Source of the DNA: Hyaloperonospora brassicae
Taxonomy: Eukaryota; Oomycota; Peronosporomycetes; Peronosporales; Peronosporaceae
NCBI GenBank assembly: GCA_947650285.1
Contig: CANTFL010000146.1
Span: 186,001-250,000 of the forward strand
DNA length: 64,000 bases
Direction: 5' to 3'
Numbering within the stretch: position 1 is the first letter of the stretch; each line of letters opens with the position of its first letter. Of this stretch, positions 48,480 to 57,289 are shown piece after piece. Position numbers and translations under genes: made by a program. The notes under the pieces were generated by a model that ran no database searches, was not told the origin of the DNA, and saw nothing but the letters and a program-made list of their open reading frames with translations.

Positions 48480-48810
48480 CGGCTGTTAACCTTTTAGAAA
48501 GTGAACATTACGTAAATGAAATGACCTGCATTAAAACGCGCGCCAGACACCTTTCGACCCCCCGCCAGGGACCTCGTCAGTGGCTTGTCAAAATACAAGT
48601 GAGAACGACCTAACCTATATCTTTGTGCCGCTTATTACAACACAAAGAACCCTGTATAATATTCCATATATGCCCTAGTGTAGGTTGAATCGCTGGAGTC
48701 GACCCAAGTGCAGTTTGCACTTCCAACACATACATTAGTTTAATTTGGTCACCAGTCCTCTGTTTCATTCCAGCGTACGATTTCAACTCTTCGCACACCT
48801 GTGTTTCCGA
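48480..48810 (-). repeat. Dispersed repeat matching 24031-24360 in inverted orientation
   Basis: See 24031-24360 for the shared landmarks. Its position, ending about 50 bases before the Gag ATG of the minus-strand copia, is where a 5' LTR should be. The terminal bases near 48495 read CTTTCTAAAA, one change from the TTCTAACA end seen at 24350. Confidence 0.5.
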
Positions 48811-48903
48811 TCCTAACTCGTCATGTCTCGCAATTCCTCCACGTTCCATGGTCATGGGCTGTGTATCGCGCCTTTTTCACGCTCTTTTGTGTCAATCCGC
48901 CTC

Positions 48904-49298
48904 GGTTTTGTCGAGTCCAGCGGAGCAATTGGACTAAATCTCAACGCACAAACGATTTTCTCGTTCAAGTCTGCGCTCTGACTGCATCATGAGTGTGTAG
49001 GGGTCGTAAGAGGTTCGACGACAGTGGCTACAAGCTGACACACGATTGATCCAAGAGCACGAACGTCTAGTTCTTGCGTGCAGGATCCGACACAACTAAG
49101 TGACACTGAACTTTCCGACTTGTCAATGATGATCGTCGGATGTACACGTCAGCACTAGACGTACATCTCGACTTGCGATCATTGTTTACTGGCACCGAAA
49201 TGGCTCCGGCCATCGAGTAGCGGCGGTAAGGGTTCTTTTGAACACTTACCTTCTGAACAATTACCGCTACAAATGGATTGATTTTGTTCTACGTATTC
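48904..49298 (+). repeat. Partial copy of the A/B duplication, left flank of the gypsy element
   Basis: This 395-base stretch matches 57290-57680 on the other side of the gypsy element, from GGTTTTGTCGA to CTACGTATTC. Most of it, from 48966, also matches the start of copy A at 29895. So the same segment flanks the element on both sides in direct orientation. Confidence 0.85.
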
Positions 49299-49689
49299 TG
49301 TACCGGGGCAGCCCGTTACATGGAATTGTCACTTTAACTAAAGTGACAATAAAGAATATGAAGTTAGACATTCTTTAAACAATATCACCAAAGTGGTGAT
49401 ATTGAAGGGTCGACCAAAGCGTCTGTTAATCGGTTGATATCTTGATGATATCAACCCACCAATCGCCGCAAGACGCGCGCAATGAGTGGTGACGAGACGT
49501 CACCATACACTCAGTTATATTAGCATATTTAAGTTAAGTCTAACAGAGAGACAGTAGTTAAAAGACTTAATTATATTAATATAATAGTTCATCTTTTACC
49601 TTATCTACGCTTCCTCGCTTGCCTTGTGTACGTCTGTCGGGGCACCGATACCCTTGCGTTAAGTTCACGCAAGGGTGTGCCCCGTTACA
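49299..49689 (+). repeat. Gypsy 5' LTR
   Basis: 391 bases. Strong stem-loops with perfect arms at 49380-49404 (11-base arms, loop AAG), 49432-49456 (GGTTGATATC arms) and 49650-49676 (ACCCTTGCGT arms). Confidence 0.95.
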
Positions 49690-49830
49690 CCTGGTAGCAC
49701 TTTGTAGTCCTCCCAGCGATTATTACCACCTGTTTCAGCATAAACACGTTGGATGAGGATCAGACCTTTCACGCCATGCGAGACGGATTACATCATTTTT
49801 ATAGAGATCGAATAGAGTGCGGTAGAACGC

Positions 49831-50790
49831 ATGAGTTCTACCGTCGGTGAACCCGCCATTAGCGCCATGTTGGAGTCTCTAGACAGAGACCAACAACATG
49901 CTGCTATAACCAAGTTCATTCAACATGAACTTGTCGTCAAAAGAAAGAAAATAGCCTTGCTTCACAAGCAAGGCTCTCAACAGGCCGAGCAGTTGAGAGA
50001 ACTCGGTGCTCAACAGACGAAGCTGTTTAGACAGCAGCAAATTCATGCTGCTGTGGGCGGGACGGCACATGCGCGTCGTCCCGAGGTCATAAGAGTTGAC
50101 ATCTCCAAGTACAGTGGAGTCCCGGAAGACTCCCTGTTACTATGGTTTGTCGAACTCGACAGAGCCCTAAGGGCTCGTCGCGTCGAAGATGAGCAAATGA
50201 AACTCACATTTGCTCAGACCCACTTGGCCGGGCGTGCCAAAACTTGGTCCCTGGGACTCGAGAGTAGCGACCTAAACCTGTTGAGGTCGCTAGATGACTT
50301 CAAGTCCCGGCTCAGCAAACGTTTGAGCCGCCACGGGCTGAGTTCAGGGCTCGTTCAGAGCTCCTGAAACTCAAGCAGGGTAAGCGTGATGTGCACCCTT
50401 ACGCACAATAAATACGACTCCTCGCGAGTAGTATAACTGCCAACCCAGTCCATGAACACACGTTGATTACGGTGTTCATGCAATGGATCGCAGAGGGTCC
50501 CGTCAGGAGCCACCTGTTCCGCCTTGAGCTGAATAAGCTGGAAGATGCGATATCGGCCGCGGAACAGGAAGACTTTATCATGATACAGGCTCATGCTAGC
50601 TCAAACTCTTACCGTCCACCGAGACGACAAGAGATCGGAGGTCCGGATCCAATGGACCTCTGCTATGTTGAGAGCAAGAGACCTCGCTCTTCAAACAACA
50701 AGCGATTGCAGAGGTGCAATTGCTGTCAGAAGTGAGGGCACTACGCATACGAGTGTAGTGCTCCACGCCCAGTACCAAACAGTAGTGAGC
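49831..50790 (+). pseudogene. Gypsy Gag with a broken frame
   Basis: The ATG at 49831 opens 178 codons with a Gag capsid-like region (ISKYSGVPEDSLLLWFVELD, AQTHLAGRAKTWSLGL). The frame is lost at about 50330, a TAA follows near 50408, and the Gag reading resumes at 50463-50735 (FRLELNKLEDAISAAEQEDF). The zinc knuckle C-x2-C-x4-H-x4-C spans about 50716-50755, but a TGA at 50733 replaces a variable residue in it. At least three lesions make it non-functional. Confidence 0.75.
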
Positions 50791-50989
50791 AAATGGACGA
50801 CCATTTGCTAGAAAGGGCAATGGGCGTGGGTTCAGCGCTGTTGCGAAGCCGCAACAGCGAGACGGACCATCAAAAAATGGTCGGGGTCAGTAGGGGCGGA
50901 GCGCCCTACTGATCTAGCAACCTCAAGAGAATCTGCAAATCTTTTGACGAAAGTTGCTCCAGATACACAATCATTGTGTGTCTCTGCAC

Positions 50990-51755
50990 CTAGTGATGAC
51001 TTTTCGCTCATCACCTTGAAGTTGCAAGTGACAGAAGATTTGCCTCTCCGTGCTCTCGTTGACTGTGGGGCATCGAGCAACTTTGTTCGTGCCAGTCACT
51101 AGAGGGTCGTAGGCTCAAGTTCGTTGAGCGCGACATTCCCCTCACAAGAATGACGGTGCGCCTTGCAACAGGCGCATCGATAACCGTTGAGAAACGTGTA
51201 GTAGGAATCCACTACACATTAGAGGGCGAACAGTACGATGATGACTTCATCGTACTAGATCCGGATGACAAATTTGATGTCACCCTGGGATTACCTTGGC
51301 TCAGAAAGTACGAGCCAAGAGTGAGCTGGCAGCATCGATCCGTGAAGATGCCTGCCGCTTGTTCAGCAGATGGCCATCTGATGAACATCTTGGAGCGTCC
51401 ACAAGCATGTGGATGTTCTGCGAGTGAGTGCGATGGCCTCACTTGCGGTACGGTCGTTAGCACGACTGCACAAGATCACAATGTAGTTGATCACTACACT
51501 GTGGAGCAAGCTCCCGGCGGCTGTACAGAAGTACAGGCTGCGCCGAAGGTCCACCACTCGAATAAGTCGAGTGGACCGGGACATGGATGCATGCCTAGCG
51601 GGCAGCATCTTATACAAAAAAAACATGTTGCCTTCAAAAGGCAGCATGGAAATCCTAGGTCGACTGGAGAGTCGACCGTAGAGGATCGGTTCCTGACTGT
51701 GGTTGCACAGCCACAGTCGGAAGACGTCGAGCAAAATAAGTCCCCACGTACTTGA
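50990..51755 (+). pseudogene. Gypsy aspartic protease region
   Basis: The active-site segment reads ALVDCGASSNFV near 51050-51085, that is DCG where DTG or DSG is usual. A stop follows within about ten codons. A second frame, 51150-51755, carries the rest of the fold (VRLATGASI, FIVLDPDDKFDVTLGLPWL) and a long Cys/His- and Gln-rich linker. Confidence 0.65.
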
Positions 51756-51930
51756 GGAAGGAATTCCTCAAGAGTCGCTTGCTGAGGGATCAGGCCCTCA
51801 GCAACCTGTGGAAGCAAGTTCCCAGGAAGAAACCGAGACGTTGAACGTCTTGGTTATTGACGGATTAAGCGTAGGCGCTTATACGCGTGATCTGACTGTG
51901 CCTCTGAAGTTGACTTCGGAGGTAACTTAA

Positions 51931-53580
51931 TTGCCAACGCTAGAACCAAAACGGTTCTTGCGCGATCTGCGTAGTGGCAAGATCAAGCAGATCTTCGTAC
52001 TCGTCACAGAGGATGAGTATGTGACCGATATTCGGTCGGCAACAGTATTTGCTGAGAACGAACGGGTTCTCAGCAGCTCATCGATGGACGAAAGTGTCCT
52101 CGATGAGAAGACTCGGATTGAGCGATACACGTCTCAATCCTGGGAGTCACTTCAGGCAAATCCTTTGTATAAGGATTTGCTCGGATTCAAGGATGTGTTC
52201 CCTGAATCCGTACCTTGCGAGTTGCCTAAAGATAAACAAACTCCACCCGAGATCGAGCTCAGACCGGGCTCGAATTTCTGTGTCACGAAGCAGTGGCCAC
52301 TGCCTCGTGAACAAGTACTAGCGACAGACAAGTTCTTTGCCGATCGCTTAGCAGTGGGCCATGTGAGAAAATCAACATTTCCTCACAGCTCTCCGACCTT
52401 CTGTGTGCGAAAGGCCACAGAAGGATGGCGGATAGTGCACGCATTCAACAAGTTGAATGCTGCAACGGTACCGGCTCAACCGCCGATACCGAGGAAGGAC
52501 GTAATCATAGATGGTATGTCAAAGAGTACCATCTTTTCGTCCATGGATCTGATGGATGGATTCTATCAGATCCTCATGCGTGAACGGGACATTCCGTAAA
52601 CAGCAGTGAGTACTCCCAGCGGGGTGATATGGGAGTGGCTAGTTACGCCACAGGGGCTGAGCAATGCCCCTGCAACATTCAACATAGGTGTTTCAAATCT
52701 GTTGAGACCGGTGCGAGACTTCGTACCGAGTTACTTCGACGATGTGTTCGTCCATATCCGGGCTATGGACGGAAAGACGGACGTTGAAGTTCACAGAACT
52801 CACGTTCGTCAGGTTCTTCAACTTATGCGCAAGCATAAGTTGTACGCCAACCTCAAGAAGTGTATATTCGCGGCTAGCGAAATACCACTTCTTGGGTGCA
52901 TCGTCGGTAAACACGGCGTACGCCCTGATCCCGAAAAGATCAAGGCGATCACCGACTGGACAGTGAAAGTCGATGTCAAGGGACTTCGAAAGTTCCTTGG
53001 TCAAGCGGCGTACTTGCACAAGTACTCGCGCAACTACGCCGAGATGACGGTACATATTTCTTGGTTACTCAATAAAAATGTCAAATGGTCATGGAACGCT
53101 GAGTGCCAGCGTTCCTTTGAAGGTATCAAGCAAAGCTTGATGCAATCGCCGATCTTGGCGATTGCAGATCAGGACAGACCATTTCATGTGGTCTGTGACG
53201 CCAGCGATTTCGCAATCGGCTGTGCGTTAATGCAATTCGATGCGGATGGCGCGGGGCGCGTCATCTGTTATCAGTCGCGTCAGCTGCAAGCAGCTGAGCG
53301 CAATTACCCAGTGCATGACAAGGAACTCCTTGCCAAAAAATATGCACTGGCTAATTTCCGCGTCTACCTCCTTGAAGATAGACCGTTTGTTGTCTATACG
53401 GACCATGCGTCACTACGCACGGCCGTAACAGCCCACACCTCTCGCAACGAATGGCGAGGTGGCTGTCTTTCTTCGTGAAGAACAACTTCTCCGTGGAACA
53501 CAAACCAGGACGACTTAACGTCGTCGCTGATGCGCTATCACGTCGGCCCGATTTTGAGCCGACAACACGCGCCAACATTT
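51931..53580 (+). pseudogene. Gypsy reverse transcriptase and RNase H
   Basis: RT motifs in order: FCVRKATEGWRIVHAFNKLN (near 52400-52455), MDLMDGFYQI (near 52543), a TAA at 52597 in frame, then VTPQGLSNAPATFN (near 52645) and YFDDVFV (near 52734; the YxDD box is intact). The RT thumb follows (LGCIVGKHGVRPDPEKI). RNase H has VVCDASDFAIGCAL near 53190 and YTDHASLRTA near 53395. A frameshift near 53455 moves the last part (VADALSRRP) to another frame. With one stop and one frameshift, the enzyme is inactive unless recoded. Confidence 0.85.
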
Positions 53581-53582
53581 AG

Positions 53583-54506
53583 GCCTTGCCCACTCTAGCG
53601 GCACTGTCAGTCAGTGTGCGGTCATCGCCTTTACTCGATGACGTGCGGAAGGCATACGCAGGAGATACGAAACTCCCTTGTTTGATGGGTCACATTGCGA
53701 ACCCATTCCGGAGATCCTTGTCGGATTTGCCGGCTCTACACCGTTCCTCTTTGGATTGGTACACGACTCGCAATGGCCTGCTGTACTATACAGCAGTTGC
53801 CGACGACACGCCTCGTTTCGTCGTACCCGCTCATCATGATTTGCGCTTACGCATCATGTATGAGTGTCACGATGCCCCAACAGGCGGCCATCGTGGTAGA
53901 GAAAAGACTTACCTCACGGTAAGTCGTGACTTTTACTGGCCACGCCAGTATCAGTTTGTACGCAAGTACATACGTGCTTGCGAGGTTTGTCAACGGGTGA
54001 AGCCTAGTCCTTCATCCCGTGCGCCATTGTGGCCTCTTCCTGTTCCGACAGAGTGCTGGCAGTCCGTTTCCATGGATTTCGTCTTCGGGTTTCCCGAAGA
54101 CGCTCACAAGAATAATGGTATTCTTGTGTTTGTTGACCGATTCAGCAAGATGGTCCATCTTGCTGCTGTCCCTGATTCAATCAAGGCTCAAGGTTGTGCT
54201 CGTGTCTTTCTAGACACGGTCTTTAGACTCCATGGGTTACCCCGTGAACTCGTATCCGACCGTGACCCTCGGTTCACGGCGGCATTTTGGCAAACCGTGT
54301 TCCGTTCTCTTGGAACACGATTGCAGATGTCTACTTCTGACCATCCGGAACAGATGGTTGGACAGAACGTGCGAACCGTGTCCTCGAAGAGATCCTTCGA
54401 GGATATGTCCACTCGTTTTCGAGCTGGAGCGAATTCCTACCCCTGGTGGAATTCGCCGTCAATAATTCGGTGCATGCTTCCACACAGCACATACCATTTT
54501 AAGTGA
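53583..54506 (+). pseudogene. Gypsy integrase core
   Basis: About 306 codons. The HHCC zinc-binding domain reads H-x-APTGGHRGREKT...CEVCQRVKP (about 53868-54005). The catalytic core has MDFVFGFPE (first Asp near 54073) and LVSDRDPRFTAAFW (second Asp near 54258). The frame then shifts near 54345, before the Glu, at the position where DHPETDGQ is expected. The C-terminal domain resumes at 54769. Confidence 0.8.
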
Positions 54507-54768
54507 ATGGCTAACGCCATCTACGTGTGCCCGCCCTTTTAGAGTGTGACTCTTAGATAAGGGGGGAGGGACTCGCTCGAGCAAAAACCGTTTTGGCCCT
54601 TGCTCATCACGTGACGACGCAAACGTCGTCACGTATGATGCCGATGTCGATCAAGTCGACATCGATGAAGAAGATCATCTCAATAATAGCGGCGACGCTA
54701 TTATTGATTCGGATGATGATGACGATGCTGGTATATTCAGCATCGCCAACGATTATGTCAGCGAGGAA

Positions 54769-55728
54769 GTGGACAACCTCGCTGAAGAAGAGAATAACCT
54801 CTTAGCAGTGCGCACGAAGCGCACCGAAAGACAAAACAAAGAGTCAGCAGAGAACTTCCTGCTGACTCGAGAAGCGGTAGTCCGTTTTGTACAGGACTCC
54901 ATCGCAAATGCGGTGGACCGTCAGAAACGGAACGCAGACAAGAATGAGAGAGCAAATGTTCTTTCATTTAAAGTTAATGACCTAGTACTACTGTCCTCGG
55001 TAAACTTACCTGAATATACAGTCACTAGTGTCGGCAGTAGTAAACTACTGCCGAAGTACATTGGGCCATTTCGAGTGTTGCATCGCAAGGGCAATGCATA
55101 CACGATCGAATTGCCACGTAAGATGCGCACGCATCCTACGTTTTACGTGGGGAGGATCAGGCCGTACTGTCAGTACGAGCCTTCTTCTTCCGATAAAGAT
55201 AGCCCCCACGTTCAAGAACATCCATCAAGGTCTCGCGTTTGCGCTCCAGACGATCCGTCTGGTCGCGCAGATATGATACCTCGGAACTCAAACGAGATAT
55301 CTCCCCGCGAGCTGTCGCCAGATCGCCGAATACGGAGCGGACATCCCGCTCGACCCGAAGCTGCGCTGTGGCATAATCGGCGCGATCCCTCGCCCGATCA
55401 GCCTCGTGATCCTTGCGGTTCTTCCGCACGGTATCAGTCAAAGCGTAGCGCCGGTCGCACTCGTGCTTCAAGTCATCGTGCAACTCATCGATTGCGCGAT
55501 CCATCTCGTAAGGGTCGAGATGGTGAATCGAATCATCTGGAGGAGGTCTTTCCTCCTCCACCACATCCTTTGGTGGATGCTCACGGTGGTCATCGCTGTC
55601 TAGTGGAGCGTATCTTGAATCACCGTGACAATTCAGGATCAAGGACGAGCTACCTCGTCCAGTGGCGGGGGTATCCACCCTCTTGGAACAGCTGGGAGCC
55701 CAACTCTCAGCTGTTGATAAATGTTTAA
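54769..55728 (+). pseudogene. Gypsy integrase C-terminal domain, linker and chromodomain
   Basis: 319 open codons. Residues about 65-135 are the integrase C-terminal beta domain (FKVNDLVLLSS, KYIGPFRVLHRKGNAYTIELP, HPTFYVGRIRPY). A 140-residue linker rich in Ser, Arg, Pro and Asp follows. The last 45 residues are a chromodomain (LVERILNHRD, SYLVQWRGYPPSWNSWEP) with the aromatic residues expected of a methyl-lysine cage. Chromodomains guide chromovirus insertion towards marked heterochromatin. The linker's low complexity and its overlap with the antisense coiled-coil frame raise the possibility that it is not selected as protein on this strand. The frame is open here but has no intact upstream integrase. 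Confidence 0.75.
55157..55678 (-). CDS. Antisense coiled-coil ORF overlapping the chromodomain linker
   Basis: 173 codons from ATG (55678) to TGA (55157), antisense within the gypsy element. The N-terminal third is acidic and proline-rich. From about residue 57 the protein is a long charged helix with heptad spacing (RAIDELHDDL, then RVERDVRSVFGDLATARGEI, then SRLSSEVSYLRDQTDRLERK) and a basic tail ending KKKARTDSTA. Codon usage and the regular pattern look more like real protein than the plus-strand linker does. The family is not recognised; a helical, dimerising accessory or Gag-like protein is a guess. It lies just downstream, in the antisense direction, of the Cys-cluster frame at 56584-55760 and may have been one gene with it. 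Confidence 0.5.
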   Translation of the reverse strand: MDTPATGRGSSSLILNCHGDSRYAPLDSDDHREHPPKDVVEEERPPPDDSIHHLDPYEMDRAIDELHDDLKHECDRRYALTDTVRKNRKDHEADRARDRADYATAQLRVERDVRSVFGDLATARGEISRLSSEVSYLRDQTDRLERKRETLMDVLERGGYLYRKKKARTDSTA

Positions 55729-55759
55729 GGTCTCGTCCGCCACTATGACGAGACTCATC

Positions 55760-56584
55760 CTATGAGTCCTCGGGACCATCGGTAAACACGCACTTTTGGC
55801 GCATGTAGACGGATTGCAAGTTTGTAATCGCGTCACGCATCTCAGCCGAGATGTGTGCCTTTCCCCAGGGCAAATTTAGGGAATACACATCCCTATGTGC
55901 ACGCTGCAAGTTGTCACCACAACTCGCACAAGGGTCTCCCCATGTTGGGCAAGGAATGTCTGCCTCACTCGACAAACAGTGCAACCGGTACCTTGCACTG
56001 GTTGGCGTTCGCTTTTCAAACTTGAGGCGTACCGCCTCAAGTTTCTTAAGTCACCCTTCTCGTCCAAAATTCTTTACGTTTTGGACGAACGCGTTCCACG
56101 CCGCCAAAAGCGATGCTTTGTCACGCTTTTGGTTGCTGTTGTACCATCGATGTCTAAGAAAGACATCAAGATAGAAGTCTTCTTTAGCGTGGAAGTTCTT
56201 CGCGCTGGAACTCAAGCCGTGAAGCTCAGTCGCATCGAATAAGGGTATTAGATGGTGTTGGCTTGTCTCGTGAGACAAGCTATTGAGGATCTGTTCGGGC
56301 AAACGCCACGGCTTCAGCTCATCACGCTTCACAGTGGTACCGATGTTGGTACCACGGCTCCCAGATTGACGACGGCTCACGCCATCGTCATCACGCTCGT
56401 GCGAAGAGGCACGAGCCGGCGGTGGTAAGGAGTAATACTCCTCACCACCCTGATCACTCTCATCATCACTGCCGAACAGACTGTGATGTAAATCACGAGT
56501 CCGTTCTTTCGGCAGTGCCCTTGGCGAATACTGAGGCGTAGCCGGTGAGCGAGACGCCTCTGGAACATTACCCGAGTCAGACAC
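55760..56584 (-). pseudogene. Antisense acidic and Cys-cluster gene, frameshifted
   Basis: The ATG at 56584 opens 177 codons: a Ser/Pro/acidic N-terminus (LFGSDDESDQGGEEYYSLPP), then a folded-looking part (DELKPWRLPEQILNSL, HAKEDFYLDVFLRHRWYN, LLAAWNAFVQNVKNFG). A TGA ends it at 56051. Two shifted frames continue without a gap: one has CTVCR near 55975, and the next has CPTWGDPCASCGDNLQRAHRD and LPWGKAHISAEMRDAI, ending in a TAG at 55760. The Cys pattern could bind zinc. Two frameshifts make it a pseudogene as written. Antisense extra ORFs between pol and 3' LTR are known in some plant gypsy lineages; I do not know this family. Confidence 0.5.
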
Positions 56585-56895
56585 GTCTGACTCGCCAGAG
56601 TAGATGACCTCTACGTCGAGGTCATCATGAGCACGCGGTGAAGTGCCGCGTGCACCTGCAGCACCTGTTGCTGCAGGCGAAGAAGGAGCAGCAGCGACGA
56701 ATCGTCTGCCGCAGAGGCTGGCACAGCACCGGGCTGTGCGGGTCTTGAGTCACCTCACACAGACATGTTAACTATGCGAGGTCAAGCGGGAAGTGAATGG
56801 AACGGACCCAACAAGTGCTCCCTGTCCCAATGGTGGCCAACGGGTGGCCGCCATATTTTCGATAGTCACACGGTGACTATCAGTTAAGGGGGTGA

Positions 56896-57289
56896 TGTAA
56901 CGGGGCAGCCCGTTACATGGAAATTGTCAATTTAAAGAAACAATGACAATAAAGAATATTAAGTTGAATTATCTTTGAACAATATCACCACTTTGGTGAT
57001 ATTGAAGGGTCGACCAAAGAGTCTGTTCATTGGTTGATATCTTGATGATATCAACCCACCAATCGCCGCAAGACGCGCGCAATGAGTGGTGACGAGACGT
57101 CACCATACACTCAGTTATATTAGCATATTTAAGTTAAGTCTAACAGAGAGACAGTAGTTAAAAGACTTAATTATATTAATATAACAATTCTGCTTTTACC
57201 TTATCTACGCTTCCTCGCTTGCCTTGTGTACGTCTGTCGGGGCACTGATACCCTTGCGTTAAGTTCACGCAAGGGTGTACCCCGTTACA
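56896..57289 (+). repeat. Gypsy 3' LTR
   Basis: 394 bases, TGTAACGGGG to CCCCGTTACA. It differs from the 5' LTR at roughly 28 positions. One stem-loop (56980-57004) is the exact reverse complement of its counterpart at 49380-49404: the arms are identical and the central AAG is replaced by CTT. Confidence 0.95.

Larger units (their letters stand above)
49299..57289 (+). mobile_element. Ty3/gypsy chromovirus-like LTR retrotransposon saturated with short hairpins
   Basis: 7,991 bases with two LTRs (391 and 394 bases) ending in TGTAACGGGG/CCCCGTTACA, the first base pair varying once. A primer-binding-site candidate starting TGGTAGCAC lies at 49692, and a purine tract AAGGGGG is at 56886. Order is Gag, protease, RT, RNase H, integrase, chromodomain, which is the gypsy order. 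Every main domain has a stop or frameshift. The LTRs differ by roughly 7%, so it is older than the copia at 32935. No target-site duplication is present: GTATTC is on the left and GGTTTTG on the right. The sequence is packed with short inverted repeats (see findings). Two antisense frames lie before the 3' LTR. Confidence 0.92.
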
